Positions 24,951 through 33,500 of a stretch of 64,000 nt of DNA are shown in pieces; the stretch's first letter is position 1; each line of letters begins with the position of its first letter. The DNA is taken from assembly GCF_003025555.1 (NCBI RefSeq), contig NZ_PYMH01000009.1, positions 62,001-126,000 of the forward strand, in the 5' to 3' direction. The notes beneath the pieces are model-generated. The model worked only from the letters and a program-made list of their open reading frames with translations. It searched no databases and was not told the DNA's origin. The stretch comes from Photobacterium lutimaris (GTDB taxonomy: Bacteria; Pseudomonadota; Gammaproteobacteria; Enterobacterales; Vibrionaceae). The translations under genes were made by a program, and so were the position numbers.

Positions 24951-24980
24951 AAAACGAGGCCATATGGCCTCGTTTTTTTT
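24951..24980. terminator. Terminator after the small ORF and ruvB
   Basis: A 26-base perfect palindrome (24951-24976) around ATAT with A4 on the left and T8 on the right: strong on the plus strand, usable on the minus strand for ruvB. Confidence 0.92.
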
Positions 24981-25050
24981 GGGGGGTCAATTTAACGTTT
25001 TATTCAAACAACCGGCGGTGAACCTTAATCACCGCTTTTTATCGACTGTT

Positions 25051-26070
25051 TTACTTGGTTTCCGGCACATCAAACCCGAAATGCAAATAAGCACGGTGGG
25101 TGGCAATGCGACCACGCGGCGTACGTTGCAGGAAGCCCTGCTGGATCAAATACGGCTCAAGCACATCTTCGATGGTATCACGCTCTTCACCGATAGCCGC
25201 CGCAAGGTTGTCCAAGCCAACCGGACCGCCCATGAACTTATCAATAATTGCCATAAGCAACTTGCGGTCCATGTAATCAAAACCGCTGCTATCGACATCC
25301 AGCATATCCAGCGCTTTGGCAGCCACATCCGGACAAATATGACCATTGCCTTTCACTTCGGCAAAGTCACGTACCCGGCGCAACAAGCGGTTAGCGATAC
25401 GGGGTGTCCCACGGGCACGCATTGCCACTTCCATCGCACCGGCTTCTTCCATCGATAAATCTAGGCAATTAGCACTACGCTGGACAATGCCTTTCAGATC
25501 TTCCACCTTGTAGTATTCAAGGCGCTGGGTAATACCAAAACGATCTCGAAGCGGAGATGTCAGTGAGCCGGCACGGGTTGTCGCACCGATCAAAGTAAAC
25601 GGCGGCAGGTCAATCTTAATTGAGCGGGCTGCCGGCCCCTCACCAATCATAATATCCAGCTGGTAGTCTTCCATTGCTGGATACAATATTTCTTCTACCT
25701 GCGGGCTGAGACGGTGGATCTCATCAATGAACAAGACGTCATTTTCTTCGAGGTTGGTCAGCAATGCCGCCAGATCACCGGCTTTTTCCAATACCGGGCC
25801 TGACGTGGTACGGATACTCACACCCATCTCGTTGGCAACAATGTTAGCCAAGGTGGTTTTACCCAAGCCCGGAGGGCCAAAAATCAGTAAGTGATCCAAG
25901 GCTTCATCACGTAGCTTGGCAGCCTGAATGAAGATCTCCATTTGACCACGAACATGATCCTGCCCCTTGTAGTCTTCGAGCAACTTGGGACGGATCGCGC
26001 GATCGATAATGTCTTCTTCGCGCGTGGTAGGGAACTCATTGGCGACCAATCTGTCTGCTTCTATCATCAA
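25051..26070 (-). CDS. ruvB: Holliday junction branch migration helicase RuvB
   Basis: A 339-residue AAA+ motor (E. coli 336 aa). Walker A GPPGLGKTT is near residue 63, Walker B LFIDEIHRL near 112, sensor region GATTRAG, and the C-terminal winged helix has QGFLQRTPRGR. It forms hexameric rings with RuvA and drives branch migration during recombinational repair. Two ATGs in tandem (26070, 26067). Follows ruvA after 45 bases. Confidence 0.97.
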   Translation of the reverse strand: MMIEADRLVANEFPTTREEDIIDRAIRPKLLEDYKGQDHVRGQMEIFIQAAKLRDEALDHLLIFGPPGLGKTTLANIVANEMGVSIRTTSGPVLEKAGDLAALLTNLEENDVLFIDEIHRLSPQVEEILYPAMEDYQLDIMIGEGPAARSIKIDLPPFTLIGATTRAGSLTSPLRDRFGITQRLEYYKVEDLKGIVQRSANCLDLSMEEAGAMEVAMRARGTPRIANRLLRRVRDFAEVKGNGHICPDVAAKALDMLDVDSSGFDYMDRKLLMAIIDKFMGGPVGLDNLAAAIGEERDTIEDVLEPYLIQQGFLQRTPRGRIATHRAYLHFGFDVPETK

Positions 26071-26115
26071 GCTTACCTAAATACCGAAACCTAAAACTAA
26101 ACGAGCAACCACGAA

Positions 26116-26739
26116 TTACACCATTGAACGCAGGGCGTCACGAATAATCATTTCACTGGTCATCTCCGGCTGGGCAACTTGTGCAACCACTTTCGATGCT
26201 TGCTGAGGTTTGTAACCCAGTGCAACCAGCGCACTGACCGCCTCATCTTCGGCACGTGCCTGTGATGCCGTATCTTGTACTGGTGCGTTCGAGGCCGCCG
26301 TATCCAGGGCAGGGGTGAACAGATCGCCCTCACCCCAGCCTTTGAGGCGGTCTTTCATTTCCACCACCAAGCGTTCGGCAGTCTTCTTGCCCACCCCCGG
26401 AATTTTGACCAAGGTGGTGACATCTTCGTTTTCAACACTTAGGACAAACTGGCTCGCTGTCATTGCCGAAAGGATAGCCAGACCCAATTTAGGGCCAACA
26501 CCATTGGCTTTGATCACTTCGCGGAACAGATCTCGCTCGCTTTTTTTATTGAAGCCATACAGCAGTTGGGCATCTTCACGCACCACAAAGTGGGTCGAGA
26601 TAATCGCTTCCTGGCCAACTTGCGGCAGCTCGTAAAAGCAGCTCATCGGCATCTGAACTTCATAGCCCATGCCGTTCACCTCAAGCAATACTTCAGGTGG
26701 TTGTTTTTCAATGATGATTCCACGTAGTCGGCCAATCAC
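26116..26739 (-). CDS. ruvA: Holliday junction DNA-binding protein RuvA
   Basis: A 207-residue protein (E. coli 203 aa) that forms a tetramer on the Holliday junction. It has the N-terminal OB fold (MIGRLRGIIIEKQPPEVLLE), tandem helix-hairpin-helix motifs (KANGVGPKLGLAIL and IPGVGKKTAERLVVEM) and the C-terminal RuvB-binding domain (AVSALVALGYKPQQASKVV). Upstream of ruvB; ruvC is separated from it here by an inserted chemoreceptor gene. Confidence 0.97.
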   Translation of the reverse strand: MIGRLRGIIIEKQPPEVLLEVNGMGYEVQMPMSCFYELPQVGQEAIISTHFVVREDAQLLYGFNKKSERDLFREVIKANGVGPKLGLAILSAMTASQFVLSVENEDVTTLVKIPGVGKKTAERLVVEMKDRLKGWGEGDLFTPALDTAASNAPVQDTASQARAEDEAVSALVALGYKPQQASKVVAQVAQPEMTSEMIIRDALRSMV

Positions 26740-26784
26740 AGCAAGATCTCTTTTCTCAATCCAAAAAATTGGCTCTAGGATAGT

Positions 26785-26815
26785 AAAGAGCTGGATGTAT
26801 ATCCAGCTCTTTTTT
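26785..26815. terminator. Hairpin terminator between the chemoreceptor gene and ruvA
   Basis: Perfect 12-bp stem (26785-26796 with 26801-26812) followed by T5 on the plus strand. The flanking genes both run on the minus strand, where the U-tract is only three bases, so it is weak in the needed direction. Confidence 0.65.
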
Positions 26816-26844
26816 CATTTACAAAGGCCGTCGCTAGACAAACC

Positions 26845-28308
26845 CTATGCCACTTTCTGGCGCATTCCCACTACCTGATTAAGGCTCTCAGCCAATGCAT
26901 TGAGCTGCTCTACCTGCTCCGCTAATAGCGCACCTTGGGCAGCAACGGCATCAGATACCTGATTGGTTTCGACCACACTGCTGGCGACTGCCTGGCTGGC
27001 ACATGTCAGTTCCCTAAGCGCTTCAACCTGCTGGCTAATGGTTTCGGCCAGTTGGCTAACGTCCACCGAGACACTGCTGACCTGATCGATGATCCCACTC
27101 AGCTCTGTGGTGCTGCTTTCAATAACGGTCTGCCCTTGTGATACCTCACGCCGGCTTCGCTCCAGCAAGGCACGGATATCCACCGCCGAACTGTTACTTT
27201 TGGCAGATAACTCACGGACCTGCTCTGCCACAACGGCAAAGCCCCTGCCCTGCTCACCGGCCCGAGCGGCTTCAATGGCTGCGTTCAGTGCCAGCAAATT
27301 GGTTTGCTCGGCGACGGAAGTGATCACATCGGCCACCGACATAATCTCATCATTGCTGCTCAGGATCCGGGCTATGGCCTCTTTGGATGCCTGAAGGGAT
27401 TCGGAGCTGGTTGCGGCTTGACGGTAGATAATATCACTGCGCTGTTTTAGCTCAGTCACAAACTGATCAGATGCTTCCATCCCTTGAGTGAGGTGTTTCA
27501 CTTGCTCACTCATTTGCTCTGCAGCACTGGCCTGTGACTCACAATTGACATTCAACGTCCCTACCTGCTGGTGCAGTTCTGATGATTGCTGCTCAATCAC
27601 CCCCGATACCTGAGTCAGCGATTCGGCATTGCCACTGGCCTGATCCAACACCTCTGAAAGCTGATTTGCCCCTTGCTTGGCCTGTACCGCAATCGCCTCG
27701 CTCGCATGGTGGGCTGACTCGGCCTGCTCAATCGCCGCTTGCCTTTGCCGAGATACCCACGCTTGGGCAACGACAATCACAACCAATGGCAGTAAGAAGC
27801 CTGACCAAGTCTCAATGGCAAGGGACGTTGAACTGAGTTCCACGTTGGGGAAAACCTGCCCCGATAAATGGCCGTTCACCATCCAGCCGGAAATCAAGAC
27901 CACCAGAAATGACCACGCTGTTGCCATAAACAGCTTTGCCGATAGGTAAAAAGCCACGATCAACAACGGCAACCAGAAGGACTGAGTCGATTGTGCAATA
28001 CCGCCAGTTTGGTAAATGATATTGACCGCGTGGATCACCATACCAAGAAAGCCGATGTTCAAGGCTGCTTCGGCCTGCTTACTAAGCCTAAACACCCCCC
28101 CCGCTAGGCATTCTAGCGCCACCAGTAAAATAGACGTCATGACCAGTGCACTGTGGCCGTGTTCATACCACTTGAACAGGCTATATAGCCCGACAAAGAA
28201 AGAGGTTAGCGTAAAAAACAAAAAGGTATCGACGTAGCGCGCGTCTTCGCCCTGCCAACTTATCGTGGTTGGCATAAACAGCGCTCGCCAAAGTGCCAAT
28301 GGCGTCAT
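26845..28308 (-). CDS. Methyl-accepting chemotaxis protein with six-helix membrane sensor
   Basis: A 487-residue chemoreceptor. The N-terminal 190 residues hold about six hydrophobic helices with very short loops and no periplasmic ligand domain. No HAMP domain is evident. A coiled coil follows, then the signalling hairpin with the conserved tip EQTNLLALNAAIEAARAGEQ near residues 338-357 and flanking methylation helices. It would signal to CheA/CheW; the input may be membrane state or energy. It sits between ruvC and ruvA, genes usually adjacent, so it appears to be an insertion relative to the common ruvCAB order. Confidence 0.9.
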   Translation of the reverse strand: MTPLALWRALFMPTTISWQGEDARYVDTFLFFTLTSFFVGLYSLFKWYEHGHSALVMTSILLVALECLAGGVFRLSKQAEAALNIGFLGMVIHAVNIIYQTGGIAQSTQSFWLPLLIVAFYLSAKLFMATAWSFLVVLISGWMVNGHLSGQVFPNVELSSTSLAIETWSGFLLPLVVIVVAQAWVSRQRQAAIEQAESAHHASEAIAVQAKQGANQLSEVLDQASGNAESLTQVSGVIEQQSSELHQQVGTLNVNCESQASAAEQMSEQVKHLTQGMEASDQFVTELKQRSDIIYRQAATSSESLQASKEAIARILSSNDEIMSVADVITSVAEQTNLLALNAAIEAARAGEQGRGFAVVAEQVRELSAKSNSSAVDIRALLERSRREVSQGQTVIESSTTELSGIIDQVSSVSVDVSQLAETISQQVEALRELTCASQAVASSVVETNQVSDAVAAQGALLAEQVEQLNALAESLNQVVGMRQKVA

Positions 28309-28463
28309 GGAATCCGTTCCTTATTTTATTTGGATTATTTTTATCAGGTAATTGTTATCAGGTATTGTTTCGAGTATTTATGGATTTACTCAGCAGTAGT
28401 CACCATCACAGGGTCATATGACCTCTGACCAATATATGCCAATAAACAATATCGTTACATAAT

Positions 28464-28490
28464 AAAAAAGCAGCCAAAGGCTGCTTTTTT
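28464..28490. terminator. Terminator after ruvC
   Basis: Perfect 12-bp stem (28464-28475 with 28479-28490), loop AAA, A6 and T6 arms. The rest of 28309-28550 shows nothing notable. Confidence 0.9.
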
Positions 28491-28550
28491 GATCAAACAC
28501 TCATTATACAAGTAAGATACTCACAAGATAACGCTTTGTATTATTGATGA

Positions 28551-29072
28551 TTATCGATAACGTCCACGGCGAGCTCCACGAGCTTGGCCAGCCATGGCGA
28601 TCAGTGTTTTATGTGTATGGGCATGACAGATCGCCACCGCCAGTGCATCGGCGGCATCGGCCTGGGGTTTACCCGGCAGCTTGAGTACCGAGCAGACCAT
28701 GTGCTGGACCTGTGCTTTGTCAGCTCCACCGGTTCCGACTACCGCCTGCTTAATCAAACGAGCAGCGTATTCACTGACGGGCAAATCGGCGTTCACTGCG
28801 GCAACAATGGCACTGCCACGGGCTTGACCCAACTTCAGCGCCGAGCTGGCATTTTTTCCCATGAAGACTTCTTCGATGGCAAAAGCATCAGGCTGGAATT
28901 GGGTAATGACCTCACTCACTCCAGCATAGATTTGCTTGAGGCGACCCGGGATATCCTCGACAGAAGTACGAATACAACCACTGCCAAGATATTCAAGATG
29001 TCGCCCAACTTGACGGATCACACCGTATCCGGTGATCCTTGAACCGGGGTCAATCCCTAAAATAATAGACAT
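28551..29072 (-). CDS. ruvC: Holliday junction resolvase RuvC
   Basis: A 173-residue endonuclease of the RNase H fold (E. coli 173 aa). Acidic active-site residues are visible: Asp8 in ILGIDPGSRITGYG, the Glu in FAIEEVFMGKN, and Asp residues in DAADALAVAICH. It cuts Holliday junctions bound by RuvAB. Follows yebC after 12 bases, the common yebC-ruvC order. Confidence 0.97.
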   Translation of the reverse strand: MSIILGIDPGSRITGYGVIRQVGRHLEYLGSGCIRTSVEDIPGRLKQIYAGVSEVITQFQPDAFAIEEVFMGKNASSALKLGQARGSAIVAAVNADLPVSEYAARLIKQAVVGTGGADKAQVQHMVCSVLKLPGKPQADAADALAVAICHAHTHKTLIAMAGQARGARRGRYR

Positions 29073-29084
29073 AGTTTTCAGGCG

Positions 29085-29828
29085 TTACAGCTGCGCCGCA
29101 ACCTCATCAGAAATTTCACCGTTATGGTAAACTTCCTGAACATCGTCCAAATCTTCAAGTGCATCAATCAAACGAAGCAATTTAGGTGCCGTGTCCGCAT
29201 CCAGTTCAGCTTTGGTTGAAGGCACTAACGTTACTTCTGCATTCTGCGCTTCAAAACCCGCAGCATCCAATGCATCTTTAACAGCACCGAATTCAGCCGG
29301 CGTCGTAAACACGTCGATAGAACCGTCGTCATTAGTTTCAACATCGTCAGCACCGCCTTCCAGCGCCGCTTCCATTATCGCATCTTCGTCTAAGCCTGCC
29401 GCGTAAGAAATCACACCTTTCTTATCAAACAGGTAACTCACACTGCCATCGGTACCTAGGTTACCGTTCGCCTTTGAGAATGCATGGCGTACGCCTGATA
29501 CCGTGCGGTTACGGTTGTCAGTCATGCACTCAACCATCACCGCGGTACCTGCAGGACCGTAACCTTCATAGATCACGGTTTCCATGTTGTCTTCACCCTC
29601 ACCACCGGCACCACGGCTAACAGCACGGTTGACAGTATCGCGGGTCATATTGTTCGATAGCGCTTTATCAATGGCAGCTCGCAGACGTGGGTTATTGTCA
29701 GGTTCGGCGCCGCCTTCTTTTGCAGCTACAACAATTTCGCGGATTAGCTTAGTGAAAATTTTACCGCGTTTCGCATCCTGTGCTGCTTTACGGTGTTTGA
29801 TATTGGCAAATTTACTGTGACCAGCCAT
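29085..29828 (-). CDS. yebC: YebC/PmpR family transcriptional or translational regulator
   Basis: A 247-residue TACO1/YebC protein (E. coli 246 aa) with the family N-terminus MAGHSKFANIKHRKAAQDAK. Members were first described as DNA-binding regulators; more recent work ties one branch to relief of ribosome stalling at proline runs. Co-directional with and 12 bases upstream of ruvC. Confidence 0.96.
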   Translation of the reverse strand: MAGHSKFANIKHRKAAQDAKRGKIFTKLIREIVVAAKEGGAEPDNNPRLRAAIDKALSNNMTRDTVNRAVSRGAGGEGEDNMETVIYEGYGPAGTAVMVECMTDNRNRTVSGVRHAFSKANGNLGTDGSVSYLFDKKGVISYAAGLDEDAIMEAALEGGADDVETNDDGSIDVFTTPAEFGAVKDALDAAGFEAQNAEVTLVPSTKAELDADTAPKLLRLIDALEDLDDVQEVYHNGEISDEVAAQL

Positions 29829-29885
29829 TTCATTCTCCGGATTTTATTAGGCTATCTATGCCCAAGTTTCACAATTTGTAGGGTA

Positions 29886-29962
29886 TATACCCAAGTAACC
29901 TTAAAAGAGCATCTTCAGCAAGCGTGTAGCCTAAGCCTTAAATTTGAAGTCACTTGGGTATA
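29886..29962. repeat. 77-base inverted-repeat element, relative of the 265-base MITE
   Basis: Both ends read TATACCCAAGT inwards (29886 and, on the other strand, 29962), and the following bases are also nearly complementary. It lacks the interior of the larger element. Lies between yebC and aspS. Confidence 0.65.
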
Positions 29963-29976
29963 TAGGTTAGAAAAAA

Positions 29977-29998
29977 AGACTGGCCTTTCGGCCAGTCT
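29977..29998 (-). terminator. Terminator after aspS
   Basis: A 9-bp stem (29977-29985 with 29990-29998), loop TTTC, with A7 on the left that gives a U-tract on the minus strand. Confidence 0.85.
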
Positions 29999-30016
29999 GT
30001 TTTGTTCGCTTATTGC

Positions 30017-31801
30017 TTATTTCTGCTCGGCGTTTTCTTTCTTCGCCAAACTAACCGCAATCGACAGCTCTTCAAGCGCAGCTGGGTTTGCCAGGCTCGG
30101 CGCATCTGTCAGTAGACATGACGCAGCTGTCGTTTTAGGGAACGCGATAACATCACGGATGTTATCTGTACCACAAAGAAGCATAACTAGACGGTCAAGA
30201 CCGAAAGCAAGGCCTGCATGTGGTGGCGTACCGTACTTCAATGCTTCAAGTAGGAAACCGAACTTCGCTTTTTGCTCTTCAGCTTCAATACCTAGAATGC
30301 TAAATACGGCTGATTGCATATCTGCATTGTGGATACGAACAGAACCACCGCCGACTTCGTAGCCGTTGATAACCATATCGTAAGCATTTGAGTTAGCCGC
30401 TGCAGGGTTAGCAGCAAGTTCTTCTGGGCTTACGCCAAGCGGTGACGTGAACGGATGGTGCATCGCGTGTAGGTTACCTTCGTCGTCTTCCTCAAACATA
30501 GGGAAGTCGATAACCCATAGTGGTTTCCATGCTGACTTATCAGTCAATTCAAGGTCTTCACCTAGTTTAAGACGAAGTGCACCCATTGCTTCAGTTACAA
30601 CACGCTTGCTATCAGCACCGAATAGAATGATGTCACCCGTTTCAGCTTCAGTGCGATCAAGAATTGCGTTAACAACGTCTTCGTTTAGGAACTTAGCAAC
30701 AGGAGATTGAACACCTTCTAGGCCCGCAGCACGGTCGTTCACTTTCATCCAAGCTAGACCTTTCGCACCGTAGATACCGACGAACTTAGTGTATTCGTCG
30801 ATTTGCTTACGAGACAGTGACGCGCCACCTGGTACGCGAATAACCGCTACACGGCCTTTTTCATCATTCGCAGGACCAGAGAACACTTTGAATTCAACAT
30901 CTTTCAGAATGTCAGCCACATCAACAAGCTCAAGAGGGTTACGTAGATCTGGCTTATCAGAACCAAAACGACGCATCGCTTCTTCAAACTGCATGATTGG
31001 GAATGCGCCAAGATCTACGTTTAGCAGTTCTTTCCACATTTCAGTGATCATACGCTCAGTCACTTCACGCACTTCAGGTGCCGTTAGGAAAGAGGTTTCG
31101 ATATCGATTTGAGTAAATTCAGGCTGACGGTCAGCACGTAAATCTTCATCACGGAAACATTTAACGATCTGGTAGTAGCGATCGAAGCCAGACATCATTA
31201 GCAGCTGCTTGAATAGCTGTGGTGACTGAGGCAATGCGTAAAAACTGCCTTTGTGAACACGGCTAGGTACCAAGTAGTCACGAGCACCTTCTGGTGTCGC
31301 TTTAGTCAGTACTGGTGTTTCGATATCTAGGAATAGGTTGTCATCAAGGAAACGACGAACAAAGCTTGATGCTTTTGCACGTAACTTGATGCGGTCACTC
31401 ATTTCTGGACGACGAAGATCAATATAGCGATACTTTAAGCGTTGCTCTTCAGAGTTCGTTTGGTTGAAATCTAGAGGAAGCGCTTCTGAGCGGTTAATGA
31501 TCTCAAGACCCGTTGCTAGTACTTCAACTTCACCGGTAGCCATGTCTTTGTTTACTTGGCTTTCAGGACGAGCACGTACTTCACCAGTAAAACGAATACA
31601 GAATTCGTTGCGCAGCTGGTTCGCGACTTCGAATACTTCTTTCATATCCGGATCAACGACTACCTGAACAATCCCTTCACGGTCTCGCATATCAACGAAA
31701 ATTAGACCGCCTAAATCACGGCGACGGTTAACCCAGCCGCATAACTCTACTGTTTGCCCTGCTAGGGACTTGTTCAGGTGACCACAATATTGGGTGCGCA
31801 T
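30017..31801 (-). CDS. aspS: Aspartate-tRNA ligase
   Basis: A 594-residue class II aminoacyl-tRNA synthetase (E. coli 590 aa). The N-terminal OB anticodon-binding domain begins MRTQYCGHLNKSLAGQTVEL; motif 2 is FRDEDLRADRQPEFTQ, the bacterial GAD insertion lies between about 290 and 420, and motif 3 is GLAFGLDRLVMLL near the C-terminus. It charges tRNA-Asp. Codon use is strongly biased, as expected for a highly expressed gene. Flanked on both sides by TATACCCAAG repeats. Confidence 0.97.
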   Translation of the reverse strand: MRTQYCGHLNKSLAGQTVELCGWVNRRRDLGGLIFVDMRDREGIVQVVVDPDMKEVFEVANQLRNEFCIRFTGEVRARPESQVNKDMATGEVEVLATGLEIINRSEALPLDFNQTNSEEQRLKYRYIDLRRPEMSDRIKLRAKASSFVRRFLDDNLFLDIETPVLTKATPEGARDYLVPSRVHKGSFYALPQSPQLFKQLLMMSGFDRYYQIVKCFRDEDLRADRQPEFTQIDIETSFLTAPEVREVTERMITEMWKELLNVDLGAFPIMQFEEAMRRFGSDKPDLRNPLELVDVADILKDVEFKVFSGPANDEKGRVAVIRVPGGASLSRKQIDEYTKFVGIYGAKGLAWMKVNDRAAGLEGVQSPVAKFLNEDVVNAILDRTEAETGDIILFGADSKRVVTEAMGALRLKLGEDLELTDKSAWKPLWVIDFPMFEEDDEGNLHAMHHPFTSPLGVSPEELAANPAAANSNAYDMVINGYEVGGGSVRIHNADMQSAVFSILGIEAEEQKAKFGFLLEALKYGTPPHAGLAFGLDRLVMLLCGTDNIRDVIAFPKTTAASCLLTDAPSLANPAALEELSIAVSLAKKENAEQK

Positions 31802-32218
31802 ATGAAATTCCCGATCTGTTTACTAACTTTCCTGTGCGTATGGCTGTGCCCAAAGCAACCAGTCATACACAAGCTGAATCCTTCCCGGCCAATTTGACTA
31901 AACTTCACACAACTATGGCGCTAAGTCGGGCCGAGAGACAAAAATAACGACGCATTATATACCCAAGCGCCTTCAACATACATGATCAGCGAGAATTAAT
32001 TGGCAAACAGCCACAACAACGAACCATTAAGCTGGCAGCCCTTCTCTGGCATAGCACTTTGTATTTTGAAAAGACTAGGGGAATAAAGCGAAATACCACT
32101 TTAGGGAAAAGTCGCTAACAAGATCAAGGAAAAACCTGTTTTCGGTGACCTAAAAGATTGACCTAGCACTAAAAGCCTTTGCACAATGGGCGCTACTTCT
32201 CACTTTGGAAGCCTTGCT
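31802..32218. other. 417-base gap between aspS and the DUF72 gene
   Basis: Apart from the repeat end at 31958-32004 nothing clear is visible. It must contain the divergent promoters of aspS and the DUF72 gene. Confidence 0.5.
31958..32004 (+). repeat. Solo left end of the MITE-like repeat
   Basis: TATACCCAAGCGCCTTCAAC and the following ATCAGCGAGAATTAAT resemble the left end of the 265-base element (20328-20370, which has TTCAGCGAGAATTTAT) with a few changes. No matching right end is found, so it looks like a decayed remnant. Confidence 0.55.
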
Positions 32219-33103
32219 ATGCCGTTAACTCAAGTCAACCTCCCTGTTCGACTCGGCCTTGCCATGTGGTCTCACAACCATTGGCAACAGAGCCTATACG
32301 GTAGTGGTTGCAAAGCAGGCGAGCGACTCGCGAAGTATGCCGAGGTTTTTCACACGGTCGAGGGTAACACCACCTTCTATGCCACACCGGGGATCCCCAC
32401 GGTAAAGAAATGGCATCAAGCCACCAGCGATCATTTCCGTTTTACCTTCAAGCTACCGCAGGCCATTACCCACCAGAACCAACTGGTACACTGCGATCAG
32501 TTGTTGGCTGACTTCTTTAGCACTATGGCACCACTCGAAGACAAGGTAGGCCTGTGGAAAATCCAACTGCCGGCCCAGTTTGGTCCTACTGCCCTGCCTG
32601 CGCTGGAAAAATTTCTTAAAAGGTTGCCAAGTCACTACCCAGCTGGTGTCGAAGTACGCCATCCGGCCTTTTTTGCCAAGGGCGAGGAAGAAAAGCAGCT
32701 CAATCGCTTATTAGTCGAACACGGAGTCAACCGTATAATCATGGACAGCCGCCCTGTGTTCGCTGCACGACCCAACACGGAGGCAGTGATTGATGCCCAC
32801 CAGAAAAAGCCCAAGGTTCCAGTACATGCCATCGCCACAGCAGACTATCCGATGATCCGGTTTATCGGCCATCCCGATGATGCCAGCAACGATGCCTTTT
32901 TTGCCAATTGGCTAGTCCGCCTGCCCCAATGGCTTCGCGACGGCAAGCAGCCTTACCTGTTCATCCACACCCCAGACAATAACCATGCCCCTGAGCTGGC
33001 GACTAGGCTCTACCGCTTGCTGCAGCAGAAGGTCACGGAAACCCATTTACCTGATACTGAACTACCTAAGGCTGAGCCCGATCCTCAGATAACCTTACTA
33101 TAA
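32219..33103 (+). CDS. DUF72 (YecE-like) protein
   Basis: About 294 residues from ATG 32219, which has a GGAAG site 8 bases upstream; an upstream in-frame ATG (32186) has none. The sequence has the DUF72 core features LGLAMWSHNHWQQSLYG, VEGNTTFYATP and FRFTFKLP; the family adopts a TIM-barrel fold. The function of DUF72 proteins is unknown. It stands alone downstream of aspS and upstream of an AT-rich segment. Confidence 0.85.
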   Translation: MPLTQVNLPVRLGLAMWSHNHWQQSLYGSGCKAGERLAKYAEVFHTVEGNTTFYATPGIPTVKKWHQATSDHFRFTFKLPQAITHQNQLVHCDQLLADFFSTMAPLEDKVGLWKIQLPAQFGPTALPALEKFLKRLPSHYPAGVEVRHPAFFAKGEEEKQLNRLLVEHGVNRIIMDSRPVFAARPNTEAVIDAHQKKPKVPVHAIATADYPMIRFIGHPDDASNDAFFANWLVRLPQWLRDGKQPYLFIHTPDNNHAPELATRLYRLLQQKVTETHLPDTELPKAEPDPQITLL

Positions 33104-33500
33104 GGTGGGACAACACGTTACGCTCAACCCACGGCAAATTATGATAAAAAAGCTCGTGAATTTCATACATTACCGTATTCGGGCGGAGAGATTCCTTGAT
33201 TCAAAATTAACTACCCAAAGCCATTAACCGTCAGAACAAAAATAGAAATGTTTATAGACTCTAATAAATGAAACAAAAAACGGAAGAAAAACAACCATAA
33301 AAAAACCATGTAAATAACTATTCAAATAAAATTATTGTAAAATAATCCGACACTTTACAGCAGTACATTTAGTTTAATTTCAAGTCAAAATCAAACCATT
33401 AAAAATAATATTAATAAAAACGCAAAAAATTCAAACCAATCTTTATAAGGACAGAAATTGGATATAAGCTCTATAGTGAAATTTAAGAAAAGGATGCGCT
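33104..33500. other. 397-base AT-rich gap before the PEP-CTERM gene
   Basis: Strikingly A-rich compared with the flanks. No RNA gene or strong promoter is recognised; a TATAAG-type -10 could be read near 33463. It marks the edge of a segment of unusual composition. Confidence 0.5.

Noticed and set aside
24964..25458. 164-codon plus-strand ORF over the 3' part of ruvB
   Set aside because: Antisense shadow of ruvB with no ribosome site; its start lies in the terminator T-run.
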